A stretch of DNA of 64,000 nt from Lachnospiraceae bacterium (GTDB lineage: Bacteria > Bacillota > Clostridia > Lachnospirales > Lachnospiraceae), in contig JAQVCT010000011.1 of assembly GCA_028689655.1 (NCBI GenBank), positions 37,282-101,281 of the forward strand. Direction: 5' to 3'. A program made the position numbers and the translations under genes. The notes under the pieces were generated by a model. The model was not told where the DNA came from. It saw nothing but the letters and a program-made list of their open reading frames with translations, and did not search any database. Shown in pieces: positions 35,959 through 46,002 of this stretch (the stretch's first letter is position 1; the number at the start of each line of letters is the position of its first letter).

Positions 35959-36321
35959 ATGGCAAAGAACATTTTAATTTGTGACGACGCAGCGTTCATG
36001 CGCATGATGATTAAAGATATTTTAACAAAGAACGGTTATAACGTTATCGGAGAAGCAGAAAACGGTGTAAAGGCTATTGAAAAATATCTTGAACTGAAAC
36101 CAGACTTGACATTGATGGATATTACTATGCCGGAGATGGATGGAATTGGTGCACTGAAAAAAATCAAAGAGGGTGATCCGGCAGCGACAGTTATTATGTG
36201 CTCGGCAATGGGACAGCAAGCTATGGTTATTGAATCGATTCAGGCTGGAGCAAAAGATTTTATTGTAAAACCATTTCAGGCAGATCGTGTATTAGAGGCG
36301 GTTAAGAAAGTAGTAGGATAA
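35959..36321 (+). CDS. cheY: Chemotaxis response regulator CheY
   Basis: 120 residues, a single receiver domain. The acid pocket CDDAAF, phosphorylated Asp at about residue 54 in TLMDITMPEMDG, Ser/Thr in 'VIMCSAMG', and Lys in 'DFIVKPF' are all present. CheA phosphorylates it and CheY-P binds FliM; CheC and FliY remove the phosphate. TAGGAG precedes ATG 35959. Confidence 0.96.
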   Translation: MAKNILICDDAAFMRMMIKDILTKNGYNVIGEAENGVKAIEKYLELKPDLTLMDITMPEMDGIGALKKIKEGDPAATVIMCSAMGQQAMVIESIQAGAKDFIVKPFQADRVLEAVKKVVG

Positions 36322-36322
36322 T

Positions 36323-36685
36323 ATGCTATTAAGTCAGTATAGTAGTCTCAATTCCTTTGCGGAGCTGCTTACGGTTTTGATTATATTTATATTTGTACTG
36401 GTGATTACTTATTGTTGTACCAGGTGGATGGCTAATTATCAAAAAGGAAAGACTTTTAGTAGAAATATAGAAGTAATTGAGACGTATAAGATTACGACCA
36501 ATAAATACATCCAGATCGTTAGAACTGGAGAAAAATATCTGGCAATAGCAGTATGCAAAGATACAGTGACCTTTTTGACAGAACTGGAAAAGGAACAAAT
36601 ATCTGTTCAGGAAGACCCCCAAGGGACACTCTCGGGGATTCCGTTCAAAGAGTTACTCGAAAAAGCAAAAGGTCTGAAAAAATGA
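36323..36685 (+). CDS. fliO: Flagellar export gate protein FliO (FliZ)
   Basis: 120 residues. One membrane segment 'ELLTVLIIFIFVLVITYCCTRWM', then a small cytosolic domain with 'IEVIETYKITTNKYIQIVRTGEKYLAIAVCKDTVTFL', the FliO pattern. It is a weakly conserved helper for FliP assembly. It starts 2 nt after the cheY stop and is followed by fliP. Confidence 0.9.
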   Translation: MLLSQYSSLNSFAELLTVLIIFIFVLVITYCCTRWMANYQKGKTFSRNIEVIETYKITTNKYIQIVRTGEKYLAIAVCKDTVTFLTELEKEQISVQEDPQGTLSGIPFKELLEKAKGLKK

Positions 36686-36709
36686 CGATTTTTGCATAGA
36701 GGATTTCAA

Positions 36710-37585
36710 ATGATAAGTTACATAAGTAAAAACAGAATATGGAAAAGCATATGCCTGCTGTTACTAGTAGGCATATTGTGCATATCGAAGAAAAGTCCTG
36801 TGTATGCAACGGGACTCACGGGTGTTGACAGCAACCTCACGGGGACTACGGATACGCAGACAAATATTAATGATCCAGGCAGTGCGGACACACCAGAGGA
36901 TTTAAAGGAACTGAACGTGGCAAACAATCTTACGATTACCTACAACGATGGCAATGGTCAGTTGGCAGGTCCACTTCGTATCATGCTGATCTTAACGGGA
37001 ATAGTAATCACACCATTACTGTTATTGACAGTGACTTCCTTTACCAGAATTATTATAGTACTTCATTTTACCAGAACTGCACTGAATACACAGACATCCC
37101 CACCCAATCAGGTACTCATAGCAATTTCCCTGTTTCTTACCTTTTTTATTATGAGTCCGGTGTTGGCACAGGTCAATACCAATGCACTTCAGCCTTTTGA
37201 CAGAGGGGAGATCACACAGGAAGTTGCGCTTGAGAGAGGTGTGGAGCCGTTACGGCAGTTCATGTATAAACAGACTCAGGCAAAAGATGTGAAGATGTTC
37301 ATGGAGATCGCAGGGGAGCAGCCGGTGGAGAACCTGGAAGATATTCCCACTACAGTATTGATTCCAAGTTTTATTGTGAGCGAACTTCGAACAGCTTTTA
37401 TCATTGGATTTTTGATTTATATTCCATTTATCGTAATAGATATGGTGGTGGCATCCACGTTGATGAGTATGGGTATGATGATGTTACCGCCCACAACGAT
37501 TTCCATGCCTTTTAAGATTCTGCTGTTTATCATGGCAGACGGGTGGAATCTGGTGATCGGCAATCTGGTGCGTACATTTTATTAA
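36710..37585 (+). CDS. fliP: Flagellar export gate protein FliP
   Basis: 291 residues from ATG 36710, 6 nt after AGAGGA. FliP has a cleaved signal (about 1-30, before 'TGLTGVDS') and four membrane helices. Family marks: 'GPLRIMLILTGIVITPLLLLTVTSFTRIIIVLHFTRTAL', 'TSPPNQVLIAISLFLTFFIMSPV', 'LIPSFIVSELRTAFIIGF', and 'MSMGMMMLPPTTISMPFKILLFIMADGWNL'. FliP5-FliQ4-FliR1 form the gate core. Confidence 0.97.
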   Translation: MISYISKNRIWKSICLLLLVGILCISKKSPVYATGLTGVDSNLTGTTDTQTNINDPGSADTPEDLKELNVANNLTITYNDGNGQLAGPLRIMLILTGIVITPLLLLTVTSFTRIIIVLHFTRTALNTQTSPPNQVLIAISLFLTFFIMSPVLAQVNTNALQPFDRGEITQEVALERGVEPLRQFMYKQTQAKDVKMFMEIAGEQPVENLEDIPTTVLIPSFIVSELRTAFIIGFLIYIPFIVIDMVVASTLMSMGMMMLPPTTISMPFKILLFIMADGWNLVIGNLVRTFY

Positions 37586-37622
37586 GTTATTTACTCATTT
37601 ACTATAGAAAGAAGGCGATTAG

Positions 37623-37892
37623 ATGACACCGGATGTAGTCACAGAAATAACCAGAGAAGCATTGTACACCATCGTGCTAACGTCAGCACCACTGTTGCTG
37701 ATCTCTTTGGTGATAGGTTTGATCGTGAGTATATTTCAGACTGTAACCTCCATCCAGGAGCAGACATTGACTTTTGTACCAAAGATTGTCTGCGTATTCG
37801 TTGGCATGATGCTTTTCGGAGAATGGATGTTAAATGACATGACGACTTATATGACAAAGTTATGGGCTGACTTTACCATATATATAAGGTAA
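37623..37892 (+). CDS. fliQ: Flagellar export gate protein FliQ
   Basis: 89 residues, the family length, with two membrane hairpins: 'LYTIVLTSAPLLLISLVIGLIVSIFQTVTSIQEQTL' and 'VCVFVGMMLFGEWMLNDM'. GAAGGCGATTAGATG gives a moderate ribosome binding site. It lies between fliP and fliR in the normal order. Confidence 0.97.
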   Translation: MTPDVVTEITREALYTIVLTSAPLLLISLVIGLIVSIFQTVTSIQEQTLTFVPKIVCVFVGMMLFGEWMLNDMTTYMTKLWADFTIYIR

Positions 37893-37896
37893 CGCT

Positions 37897-38682
37897 ATGG
37901 TTGATCTTTCCTTTTCTTTAAGAGATTTAGAATATTTTCTATTTATCATGACAAGAGTTACATGCTTTATATTTGTGGTACCTTTTTTTTCGGGTAATAA
38001 GAATACGCCTAGAAGAGTAAAAATTGCACTAGGCTTTTTTACATCGCTGCTTTTGTATAACGTCATGCTGCCCCATGAAAATATAGCGTATTCCACCGTG
38101 TTGCAATATACGGCGATCATTATAAAAGAAGCGGCGACAGGCATGCTCATAGGATTTGGTGCAAATGTATGTACCATGATCATGAGTTTTGCAGGTAGGA
38201 TTATCGATATGGAGATGGGTCTTTCCATGGCGAGCCAGATGGACCCTACTACACAGGAGAATACCACCCTGACAGGTCTGATGTTACAGTATGGAATGAT
38301 GATGATCTTAATTTGCAGCGGTATGTATCAGTATTTATTGAAAGCGTTGGTAGAGACATTTACACTGATTCCCATCAATGGTGCAATCTTTCATACGGAC
38401 AAGATCGTGTCCCATATGTTACTGTTTTTAGGCCAATATCTGGTAATCGGATTTCGCATTTGCCTTCCGGTGTTTGCATGCCTTACTTTATTAAATGCAA
38501 TATTGGGAATTCTGGCAAAGGCATCACCACAGTTGAACATGTTCTCCGTGGGAATACAATTGAAAATATTAGCAGGATTTTTCGTACTGCTCCTTACCGT
38601 AGGGATGTTGGGAGATGCCTCTAATATCATCTTTGTGGAGATGAAGAAAATGATGGTTTTTTTTGTTGGAGACTTGATGTAG
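37897..38682 (+). CDS. fliR: Flagellar export gate protein FliR
   Basis: 261 residues, mostly membrane helices. Family features: 'FIMTRVTCFIFVVPFF', 'EAATGMLIGFGANV', 'GRIIDMEMGLSMASQMDPTTQE', 'FRICLPVFACLTLLNAILGILAKASPQLNMFSVG' and a hydrophobic end. FliR caps the FliPQ helix and contacts FlhB. It starts 4 nt after fliQ. Confidence 0.96.
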   Translation: MVDLSFSLRDLEYFLFIMTRVTCFIFVVPFFSGNKNTPRRVKIALGFFTSLLLYNVMLPHENIAYSTVLQYTAIIIKEAATGMLIGFGANVCTMIMSFAGRIIDMEMGLSMASQMDPTTQENTTLTGLMLQYGMMMILICSGMYQYLLKALVETFTLIPINGAIFHTDKIVSHMLLFLGQYLVIGFRICLPVFACLTLLNAILGILAKASPQLNMFSVGIQLKILAGFFVLLLTVGMLGDASNIIFVEMKKMMVFFVGDLM

Positions 38683-38739
38683 GGCAGAAAAATCAGGACA
38701 ATGCTTCCAGGGAAGTATTGCAGGCAATGGGGTGTCAAT

Positions 38740-39867
38740 GTGGTATTAGAATATAATTTACAGTTCTTTGCAAAAGATGGTCCTGGCGGAGAGAAAACAG
38801 AAGCAGCAACACAGAAAAAACTGGAGGATGCCAGAAAAGAAGGCCAGGTCGCAAAAAGTAAGGAGTTGAATACAGCATTAAGCTTGATGGCACTTTTCCT
38901 GATCCTTAAAATATGGGTGGGTAATCTGGGAACAGATCTCCTGACCATGTTCCAGACCATCTATAATAAGATTCCGGACCTGTCGCGCTGTATGGATGGA
39001 CAGATTCCTACGGATGCCATCGGTGGATTGATAGCAAATGTATTACTTCGTATGTTGGTAATCATATTACCCATATTTGCCGTGGGAGTACTTGTGGCAT
39101 TTCTGGGCGATTATATGCAGGTAAAGTGGAAACCTACCACGAAACCTTTGCAACCAAAGTTCAGTAAAATGAATCCAATTAAGGGTATGAAAAAGCTCTT
39201 TTCGGTGAAATCGCTGGTGGAATTGTTGAAATCGGCGGTGAAAATAGGGTTCATTATCATGGTAGTCTATAATACTTTAAAGAACCAGTGGAAAAATGTG
39301 TTTCTGATGTATGACATATCGCTGAATCAGGGGATCGCCATGATCGGCAGTGTTGCAGTGGATATGGGGCTGCGAGTCTCGGAAATCTATCTGGCGGTTT
39401 CTCTGCTGGATTTTCTGTACGAGAGATGGAAGTTTGGTGAAGATATGAAGATGACCAAGCAGGAGGTCAAGGACGAATACAAGAATTCAGAAGGTGATCC
39501 GCAGATCAAAGGCAAGATTCGTCAGAAAATGAGAGAAGCTTCCCAGCGAAGAATGATGCAGGAACTGCCCAAGGCAGATGTGGTAATTACGAACCCTACC
39601 CATTTCGCGGTAGCATTAAAATATGATCCGGAGATATCTGATGCACCCATCGTGGTAGCAAAAGGTTCCGATAATCTGGCACAGAGGATTAAAAAAGTAG
39701 CCCGTGAGAACAATGTCGAGATCATAGAGAACAAACCCCTGGCAAGAATGCTCTATGCAAACGTGGAAATCGGCGAGATGGTGCCGCCGGAGCTGTATCA
39801 GGCAGTGGCGGAAGTCCTGGCGATGGTATATCAGATGCGGGGAACGGACCAGGCTGCCGTAATGTGA
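38740..39867 (+). CDS. flhB: Flagellar export switch protein FlhB
   Basis: 375 residues if started at GTG 38740, which follows GGGG and gives 'VLEYNLQFFAKDGPGGEKTEAAT', the form usual in Lachnospiraceae; ATG 38701 is an alternative. Four membrane helices are followed by the cytosolic autocleavage domain with NPTHFAVALKYD (cut between N and P). FlhB changes export specificity from hook to filament after FliK acts. Confidence 0.95.
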   Translation: MVLEYNLQFFAKDGPGGEKTEAATQKKLEDARKEGQVAKSKELNTALSLMALFLILKIWVGNLGTDLLTMFQTIYNKIPDLSRCMDGQIPTDAIGGLIANVLLRMLVIILPIFAVGVLVAFLGDYMQVKWKPTTKPLQPKFSKMNPIKGMKKLFSVKSLVELLKSAVKIGFIIMVVYNTLKNQWKNVFLMYDISLNQGIAMIGSVAVDMGLRVSEIYLAVSLLDFLYERWKFGEDMKMTKQEVKDEYKNSEGDPQIKGKIRQKMREASQRRMMQELPKADVVITNPTHFAVALKYDPEISDAPIVVAKGSDNLAQRIKKVARENNVEIIENKPLARMLYANVEIGEMVPPELYQAVAEVLAMVYQMRGTDQAAVM

Positions 39868-39964
39868 TCAGGTACCACAGTCAGCAGGCGTTGTGTCACG
39901 AAAATGCATAAACGCCGTAGAAGCAAATTTAGAAAACATAAAAGTACAGGAGAGGAGAAGGCAG

Positions 39965-41998
39965 ATGAAAAAAGCAGATTTAGGCGTAGCAATATACATA
40001 TTATCAGCATTTATCATGTTTATCGTGCCTATTCCCTCCGCATTACTTGATGTGTTGCTGGCATGCAATATGGCGGTAGCATTTTCTATTTTATTTAATG
40101 CAATGTTTTCTAAAGAAGTTCTGGATATGTCTTATTATCCCACTATCCTGTTGTTTACCACGATCTTTCGTATTTCCCTGAATGTGTCCTCCACCAGATT
40201 GATCCTTACCACAGGAGATCCGGGAAATGTAGTAGAGACTTTTGGCCAGTACGTTGGCGGAGGCGATCTGATCATAGGCAGTATCGTATTTGTTATCCTG
40301 ATCATCATACAGTTCATGGTCATCAATAAAGGTTCTGAGAGAGTTGCGGAGGTAACAGCACGTTTTACATTGGATGCAATGCCTGGTAAACAGATGGCAA
40401 TCGATGCAGATTTGAACACAGGAGCAATTGATGATGCGGAAGCAAAAAGGCGCAGAGATAAGATACAGGAAGAATCCTCATTCTTTGGCTCTATGGATGG
40501 TGCTGTAAAGTATGTAAAGGGAGATGCCACAGCGGGACTTCTAATTACCGCTGTCAATATCGTGGGTGGTATTGCCATGGGTATGTTCCGGGGCGGCATG
40601 GTCTTTGAGGAAGCACTGAATAAGTACGCGATACTGACCATCGGTGATGGACTGGTAAGCCAGATTCCTTCGCTGCTGATCTCATTGTCAACAGGTATTC
40701 TGGTCACAAAGGGATCCAAGGATGCAGATTTTGGTTCGGTATTGGTCAAGCAGTTGTTCGGAGTGCCTAAGGTACTTTATTTCGTGGGCAGTACCATCAT
40801 CGGATTAGGGGTTGTCACACCATTGAATACGGTGATCTTCCTGGCGCTGGGCTTGACTTTCATCATCACAGGAAGAATGATCGCAGGTACCATAGAGACG
40901 GCGAAGATCGAGAACGAGACAGATGCGGATGAGAAGGCGGCAGAGGAGATCAGGCAGCCGGAAAATGTCACTTCACTTTTGCAGGTGGACCCTATCGAAC
41001 TTGAGTTTGGATATGGCATCATTCCACTGGCCGATGTGAATCAGGGCGGTGACTTGCTGGATCGTGTGGTCATGATCAGACGACAGGTAGCGCTGGAGCT
41101 TGGTACGGTAGTGCCTATTATCCGTCTGCGCGATAACATCCAGCTAAATCCCAATCAGTATATTATCAAGATCAAAGGAATCCAGGTGAGCGAAGGCGAG
41201 ATCCTGTTCGATCACTATATGGCAATGAATCCGGGATTTGTGGAGGAAGAGATCACAGGGATTCCTACCTTTGAACCTTCCTTCCATCTCCCCGCCATAT
41301 GGATTACGGAAGGGCAGCGGGAACGTGCTGAGAGCATGGGTTATACCGTAGTCGATCCACCGTCGATTATCGCGACACACCTGACGGAGATCATCAGACA
41401 ATATATTGCGGAACTGCTTACCAGACAGGATGTGCAGAACCTGGTCAACAATATGAAGGAGAGCAATCCATCGCTCATTGACGAACTGGTACCTAAGACA
41501 CTTGGGCTTGGAGAGATACAGAAAGTATTGCAGAATCTGTTGCGGGAAGGCATATCGATTCGAGATCTGCTTACTATATTTGAGACACTGGCTGACTATG
41601 CATCCACCACACATGATACGGATATCCTCACGGAGTACGTGAGACAAAGTCTGAAGAGAGCCATATCCGGCAAATATTTTCCAGCAAATGAGACTACCAG
41701 CGTAGTGACTCTGGATCCCAAACTGGAACAGGAGATCATGGCAAGTGTGAAGCAGACGGAGCAGGGGGCTTATCTGACACTTGATCCGGAGAAGACAAAG
41801 ACGATCATGGCATCGGTGGAGACAGAGGTCAAGAAACTTGAAAATCTGGGTAAGAATCCAATCCTTATAACGTCTCCAATCGTGCGGATGTATTTTAAGA
41901 GATTAACAAGCGATTATTTTAAAGACTTAATTGTGGTATCATATAATGAAATAGAGTCTAATATTGAATTACAATCTGTTGGGATGGTGACGGCTTAA
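39965..41998 (+). CDS. flhA: Flagellar export gate protein FlhA
   Basis: 677 residues from ATG 39965, after GGAGAGGAGAAGG; the frame is open back to 39893. Eight membrane helices occupy about 1-310, with the conserved FHIPEP loop 'ERVAEVTARFTLDAMPGKQMAIDADLN'. The cytosolic domain binds chaperone-substrate pairs. The stop overlaps the start of flhF (TAATG). Confidence 0.97.
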   Translation: MKKADLGVAIYILSAFIMFIVPIPSALLDVLLACNMAVAFSILFNAMFSKEVLDMSYYPTILLFTTIFRISLNVSSTRLILTTGDPGNVVETFGQYVGGGDLIIGSIVFVILIIIQFMVINKGSERVAEVTARFTLDAMPGKQMAIDADLNTGAIDDAEAKRRRDKIQEESSFFGSMDGAVKYVKGDATAGLLITAVNIVGGIAMGMFRGGMVFEEALNKYAILTIGDGLVSQIPSLLISLSTGILVTKGSKDADFGSVLVKQLFGVPKVLYFVGSTIIGLGVVTPLNTVIFLALGLTFIITGRMIAGTIETAKIENETDADEKAAEEIRQPENVTSLLQVDPIELEFGYGIIPLADVNQGGDLLDRVVMIRRQVALELGTVVPIIRLRDNIQLNPNQYIIKIKGIQVSEGEILFDHYMAMNPGFVEEEITGIPTFEPSFHLPAIWITEGQRERAESMGYTVVDPPSIIATHLTEIIRQYIAELLTRQDVQNLVNNMKESNPSLIDELVPKTLGLGEIQKVLQNLLREGISIRDLLTIFETLADYASTTHDTDILTEYVRQSLKRAISGKYFPANETTSVVTLDPKLEQEIMASVKQTEQGAYLTLDPEKTKTIMASVETEVKKLENLGKNPILITSPIVRMYFKRLTSDYFKDLIVVSYNEIESNIELQSVGMVTA

Positions 41999-43257
41999 TG
42001 GTTATTAAAAAATTTCAGGGAAAAACAGAAGATGAGGCAGTGAACACTGCCAAAAAAGAATTGGGACAGAATATCGTCATCATGAATGTGAAAGAAATGA
42101 AACGGAAAGGATTTTTTCGTTTCTTAAAACCACATATAACGGAAGTTACAGTGGCATTGGAGGAGGAGAATGCCAGTTCTTTTCGTGCAGTGACAGAGGA
42201 TAATATCTCGAAAGAGAGTCCTTTCGCTTCCATTACAAAAGAAATCATGAAAAACGGTGCCGGTGAGGGAAATAAAAATAAGTATACAGAGGAACCGAAA
42301 CTTCAGGAAGAGAAAAAAGAGCACAGTGCGGGAAGTATGCTGGAAGAAAAATTGGACAGTATACAATCTCTCATCGAGCAGCAGTTACAGCGACCCGAGG
42401 AAAAGACAGGTTCGGATGCGAAAAAGGAGCTGGAGGAAGAAGAGACAGAGGAACCGGATGAGATGGTGGTATTTATGCAGCTCCTGTATAATACCATGAT
42501 CGATAATGAAGTCCGCGAGACCTATGCAAATCAGATCATAGATGAGGCAGAGAAAAATCGTAATAAGAATATGCCTATTGACTACGTTCTATCTAATATT
42601 TATCAAAAAATGATTCTTAGATTTGGCAAGCCGGAGAAGATCACTCCCGCAGCAGAAGGTCCAAAGGTCATTTTCTTTGTAGGACCAACCGGTGTTGGAA
42701 AGACGACGACTATCGCCAAGATTGCATCAAAATTCAGTGTGGAGATGAAAAAGAAAGTGGCACTCTTAACAGCAGATACATACCGTATCGCAGCCGCAGA
42801 ACAATTGCGGACCTATGCCAGTATCCTGGATGATCCATTCCGCGTCATTTATTCTGCGGAGGAGGCCAGAACAGCCATAAAAGATTTCAGAGAATATGAT
42901 TATATTATGATAGATACAGCAGGGCATTCTCATCACAATGAGGCACAGAAGGAGAATATGAACGATTTGCTCCACTGTCTTGGAAATTCTGTGGAGCAGG
43001 AAGTATACCTGGTGCTGAGTGCCACAACGAAATATCGTGATCTCATCAGCATCGCGGATACCTATTCAGGTATAACGGACTATAAAATCATATTTACGAA
43101 ATTAGATGAAACAACTACAATGGGGAATTTGTTGAACCTAAAATTGCACACGGGTGCACCACTTTCTTATGTTACATATGGTCAGAATGTTCCTGATGAT
43201 ATTTCTTATTTTAATCCGCAGGATACAGTGAGATTGTTATTGGGTGGAAAACGGTAA
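41998..43257 (+). CDS. flhF: Flagellar SRP-like GTPase FlhF
   Basis: 419 residues. The N-terminal B domain is charged and variable; NG domains start near residue 200. Motifs: GPTGVGKTTTIAKIA (G1), 'LLTADTYRIAAAEQLRTYA' (G2), 'DYIMIDTAGHSHHN' (G3; family usually DTAGRS), 'TKLDETTTMG' (G4). It sets the site and number of flagella. The G3 DTAG is followed by His instead of Arg. Starts on the flhA stop. Confidence 0.95.
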   Translation: MVIKKFQGKTEDEAVNTAKKELGQNIVIMNVKEMKRKGFFRFLKPHITEVTVALEEENASSFRAVTEDNISKESPFASITKEIMKNGAGEGNKNKYTEEPKLQEEKKEHSAGSMLEEKLDSIQSLIEQQLQRPEEKTGSDAKKELEEEETEEPDEMVVFMQLLYNTMIDNEVRETYANQIIDEAEKNRNKNMPIDYVLSNIYQKMILRFGKPEKITPAAEGPKVIFFVGPTGVGKTTTIAKIASKFSVEMKKKVALLTADTYRIAAAEQLRTYASILDDPFRVIYSAEEARTAIKDFREYDYIMIDTAGHSHHNEAQKENMNDLLHCLGNSVEQEVYLVLSATTKYRDLISIADTYSGITDYKIIFTKLDETTTMGNLLNLKLHTGAPLSYVTYGQNVPDDISYFNPQDTVRLLLGGKR

Positions 43258-43275
43258 GCCGTAGGGGGATAATGG

Positions 43276-44160
43276 ATGGATCAGGCAGAGCAACTGAGGA
43301 ATATTATTAAAATGAATAATCAGTCCCAGAGACCCTTGGCACGGGTCATTACAGTCACAAGTGGAAAGGGCGGTGTTGGAAAATCTAACACTGCTATTAA
43401 TCTTGCTGTACAGTTACGGAAAATGGGACAACGGGTCATCATATTAGATGCTGACTTTGGACTGGCAAATATTGAGATCATGTTCGGAACCGTTCCGAAA
43501 CACAATCTCTGTGACCTGATTTATCAGGGGAAAAATATTAAGGAGATCATTACCTGGGGACCTGCGGAGGTGGGATTTATATCGGGAGGGTCTGGAATTG
43601 CAGGACTTTCCAATCTCAGCAGAGATTATCTGACTTACATCATTCAGAACCTTGCCGAATTAGATGCAATAGCCGATGTCATTATTATAGATACAGGTGC
43701 AGGAATCTCCGATGCGGTTCTGGAGTTCCTGGTAGCCAGTGGAGAGATCCTGCTGGTGACCACCCCGGAGCCGACTTCCATCACAGACTCCTATTCGCTG
43801 CTAAAGGCGCTTAATAGACATCCCAGATTCAAAAAGGAAGCGACGCAGGTAAAAGTGATCGCGAATCGTGTGGAATCTGAGGAGGAAGGTGAGTCATTGT
43901 TCCATAAGTTAAATGTGGTGGTGGCAAGATATTTGAAGCTTCCCATTACCTATCTTGGATCAATTCCACAGGATGTGCAGTTATCCAAGGCAGTCATGCA
44001 GCAGACACCCGTGTCCATACATAATCCAAATGCAAAATCAACCAGGGCATTTGAGAATATGGCAGCTATATTATGTGATAAAGAGTTAAACAAATCATTA
44101 CAGAAGAGAGGAATGGCGGCATTTTTCTCCCATATTATATCGGGTAAGCAGAAGGGGTAA
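43276..44160 (+). CDS. flhG: Flagellar number regulator FlhG (YlxH/FleN, MinD-like)
   Basis: 294 residues. Deviant Walker A SGKGGVGKSNT and 'VIILDADFGLANIEIMFG' are clear. An N-terminal activator peptide 'DQAEQLRNII' with Gln, which stimulates FlhF GTPase in this family, is visible at residues 2-11. The C-terminus has an amphipathic end 'RGMAAFFSHII'. Works with FlhF to place flagella. Confidence 0.95.
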   Translation: MDQAEQLRNIIKMNNQSQRPLARVITVTSGKGGVGKSNTAINLAVQLRKMGQRVIILDADFGLANIEIMFGTVPKHNLCDLIYQGKNIKEIITWGPAEVGFISGGSGIAGLSNLSRDYLTYIIQNLAELDAIADVIIIDTGAGISDAVLEFLVASGEILLVTTPEPTSITDSYSLLKALNRHPRFKKEATQVKVIANRVESEEEGESLFHKLNVVVARYLKLPITYLGSIPQDVQLSKAVMQQTPVSIHNPNAKSTRAFENMAAILCDKELNKSLQKRGMAAFFSHIISGKQKG

Positions 44161-44171
44161 GGACCGTGGAA

Positions 44172-44897
44172 ATGTTATCAAAGTATATATTACCAGGAGA
44201 ACGAATCGAATTGCAGGCGGTTGTGCGGGGCACAAAACCAGAGAGCGACACAGACAGGAAAGTATATCAGAGTAAAGTGTTCGACATTCTCTCAGAAGAG
44301 CGGCTCGAGATTACCATGCCCATGGATAAGACCAAGCTGCAGCTGTTGCCGGTAGGAAAAGAGTATGATATGTATTTCTATGCGAAATCCGGTCTGTACC
44401 AGTGCTTTGCGAGAATCATTGATCGGTATAAGAGCAATAATGTGTATATTCTGGCACTGGAGCTCACCAGTAATCTCCGCAAATTCCAGAGACGTGAATA
44501 TTATCGATTCAGTTGCGCCCTGGAGATGGAGACAAGACCCCTCGAGGAAGAGGAAGTGAGTGCCGTAGAGAAAAACGGAGATAATCTGGTACCGGGGCTT
44601 CCTCTCCAGAGAAGTATTGTGGTAGATATCAGCGGTGGTGGTATCCGCTTCGTGGCAGATCGGCAATACGAGGTAGGCAGTCTGGTATATTGCAGATATC
44701 AGTTGATTATTCATGGGAATGTAAAAGAATATAATGTAGTGGGAAAAGTACTGAACAGTCATGAATTAGAAAAACGTTCCGGTATGTATGAACATCGCAT
44801 ACAGTATTTGAACATAACGGAGGCGGAGCGGGAAGAAATTATCAGATATATCTTTGAAGAAGAAAGAAAGAGCAGACAACGGGAAAGAGAGTCTTAA
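44172..44897 (+). CDS. ycgR: PilZ-domain c-di-GMP flagellar brake protein (YcgR-like)
   Basis: 241 residues from ATG 44172 (TAAGGA at about 8 nt); GTG 44166 is too near. An N-terminal YcgR-N (YpfA-like) beta domain covers about 1-95. The PilZ domain carries RREYYR (RxxxR) and DISGGG ((D/N)xSxxG), both complete, so c-di-GMP binding is expected. YcgR/DgrA-type proteins slow the motor on binding c-di-GMP. Sits between flhG and cheB as in several Firmicutes. Confidence 0.9.
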   Translation: MLSKYILPGERIELQAVVRGTKPESDTDRKVYQSKVFDILSEERLEITMPMDKTKLQLLPVGKEYDMYFYAKSGLYQCFARIIDRYKSNNVYILALELTSNLRKFQRREYYRFSCALEMETRPLEEEEVSAVEKNGDNLVPGLPLQRSIVVDISGGGIRFVADRQYEVGSLVYCRYQLIIHGNVKEYNVVGKVLNSHELEKRSGMYEHRIQYLNITEAEREEIIRYIFEEERKSRQRERES

Positions 44898-44918
44898 AAA
44901 GATGGAAGAAAGGCATGG

Positions 44919-46001
44919 TTGTTTATTATGAAGAAAAAAATATTAATAGTTGATGACTCTGCACTCATGAGAAGAATACTTTGTGATATAATCAATTCAG
45001 ACGAACGATTTGAAGTCACTGACAAAGCGGTAAATGGATTGGATGCGTTGGAATTAATCAGCAAGAAAGCCTATGATTGTGTTGTTCTGGACATCAATAT
45101 GCCAAAGATGACCGGTCTGGAACTTTTGAAGGAATTGAAGGTTCGAAAGATCGCAGCAAATGTCATTATGGCAAGTACAGATACCATCGATGGTGCACAG
45201 GTTGTGATGGATGCCCTGGAATTAGGCGCATTGGATTTTATACATAAGCCTTACAATACTGTGGAACTGCGAAAAGAAAGCTTTCAGACACATTTGCTGG
45301 AGATTATCTACGCTGCGACGCAGAGCCAGATCAAGAATCTGACACTCAGTAAACCGATTCGGGTGGAAAAGACTTCACCTAAGATTATGGAGTTCGTTGA
45401 GAAACACGTAAAGGATTTTAAGGGCAGAAAAGTAGTGGCGATTGCAAGCTCTACGGGAGGGCCCAAGGCCCTTCAGCAGGTCATTCCCATGCTGCCGGAG
45501 AATCTGAAAGTACCGATTATGGTGGTGCAGCATATGCCGGCGGGATTTACCAAATCATTTGCGGACAGACTCAATGCCATGAGTAAGGTATCGGTGAAGG
45601 AAGCGGAGGAAGGTGATGCATTGGAAGCCGGAAAAGTGCTTCTCGCCAGAGGTGGTTCTCACATGAAAGCGGTGGTGAAGGCCGGAAAAGTATGTATTCA
45701 TTATACGGACGAGCCTACGCGGGAAGGGGTTAAGCCCTGCGCCAATTATATGTACGAATCACTGATGAATTGTCCATATGATGAAGTCGTATGTGTTGTC
45801 TTGACAGGAATGGGTGCGGATGGTACCCAGGGAATCGTTCATTTAAAAGCAGCAAAGAAAATACATGTAATTGCTCAGGAAAAGAATACCTGCGCCGTCT
45901 ACGGAATGCCTAGAAGTATCGTAGATAAAGGATTGGCAGATCAGGTGGTAGGAATCGAGCAGGTCGCACAAGAAATCATATTAAATGTGGGGGTAAAATA
46001 G
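44919..46001 (+). CDS. cheB: Chemotaxis methylesterase CheB
   Basis: 360 residues from TTG 44919 (AAAGG 6 nt before); ATG 44928 is the other choice. Receiver domain: 'LIVDDSALMRRIL', phosphorylated Asp at about 58 in VLDINMPKMTG, Lys in 'DFIHKP'. Methylesterase domain: Ser in 'AIASSTGGPKAL', His in 'VVQHMPAGFT', Asp in 'TGMGADGTQG'. Removes methyl groups from receptors. The matching cheR is not in the window. Confidence 0.96.
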   Translation: MFIMKKKILIVDDSALMRRILCDIINSDERFEVTDKAVNGLDALELISKKAYDCVVLDINMPKMTGLELLKELKVRKIAANVIMASTDTIDGAQVVMDALELGALDFIHKPYNTVELRKESFQTHLLEIIYAATQSQIKNLTLSKPIRVEKTSPKIMEFVEKHVKDFKGRKVVAIASSTGGPKALQQVIPMLPENLKVPIMVVQHMPAGFTKSFADRLNAMSKVSVKEAEEGDALEAGKVLLARGGSHMKAVVKAGKVCIHYTDEPTREGVKPCANYMYESLMNCPYDEVVCVVLTGMGADGTQGIVHLKAAKKIHVIAQEKNTCAVYGMPRSIVDKGLADQVVGIEQVAQEIILNVGVK

Positions 46002-46002
46002 T

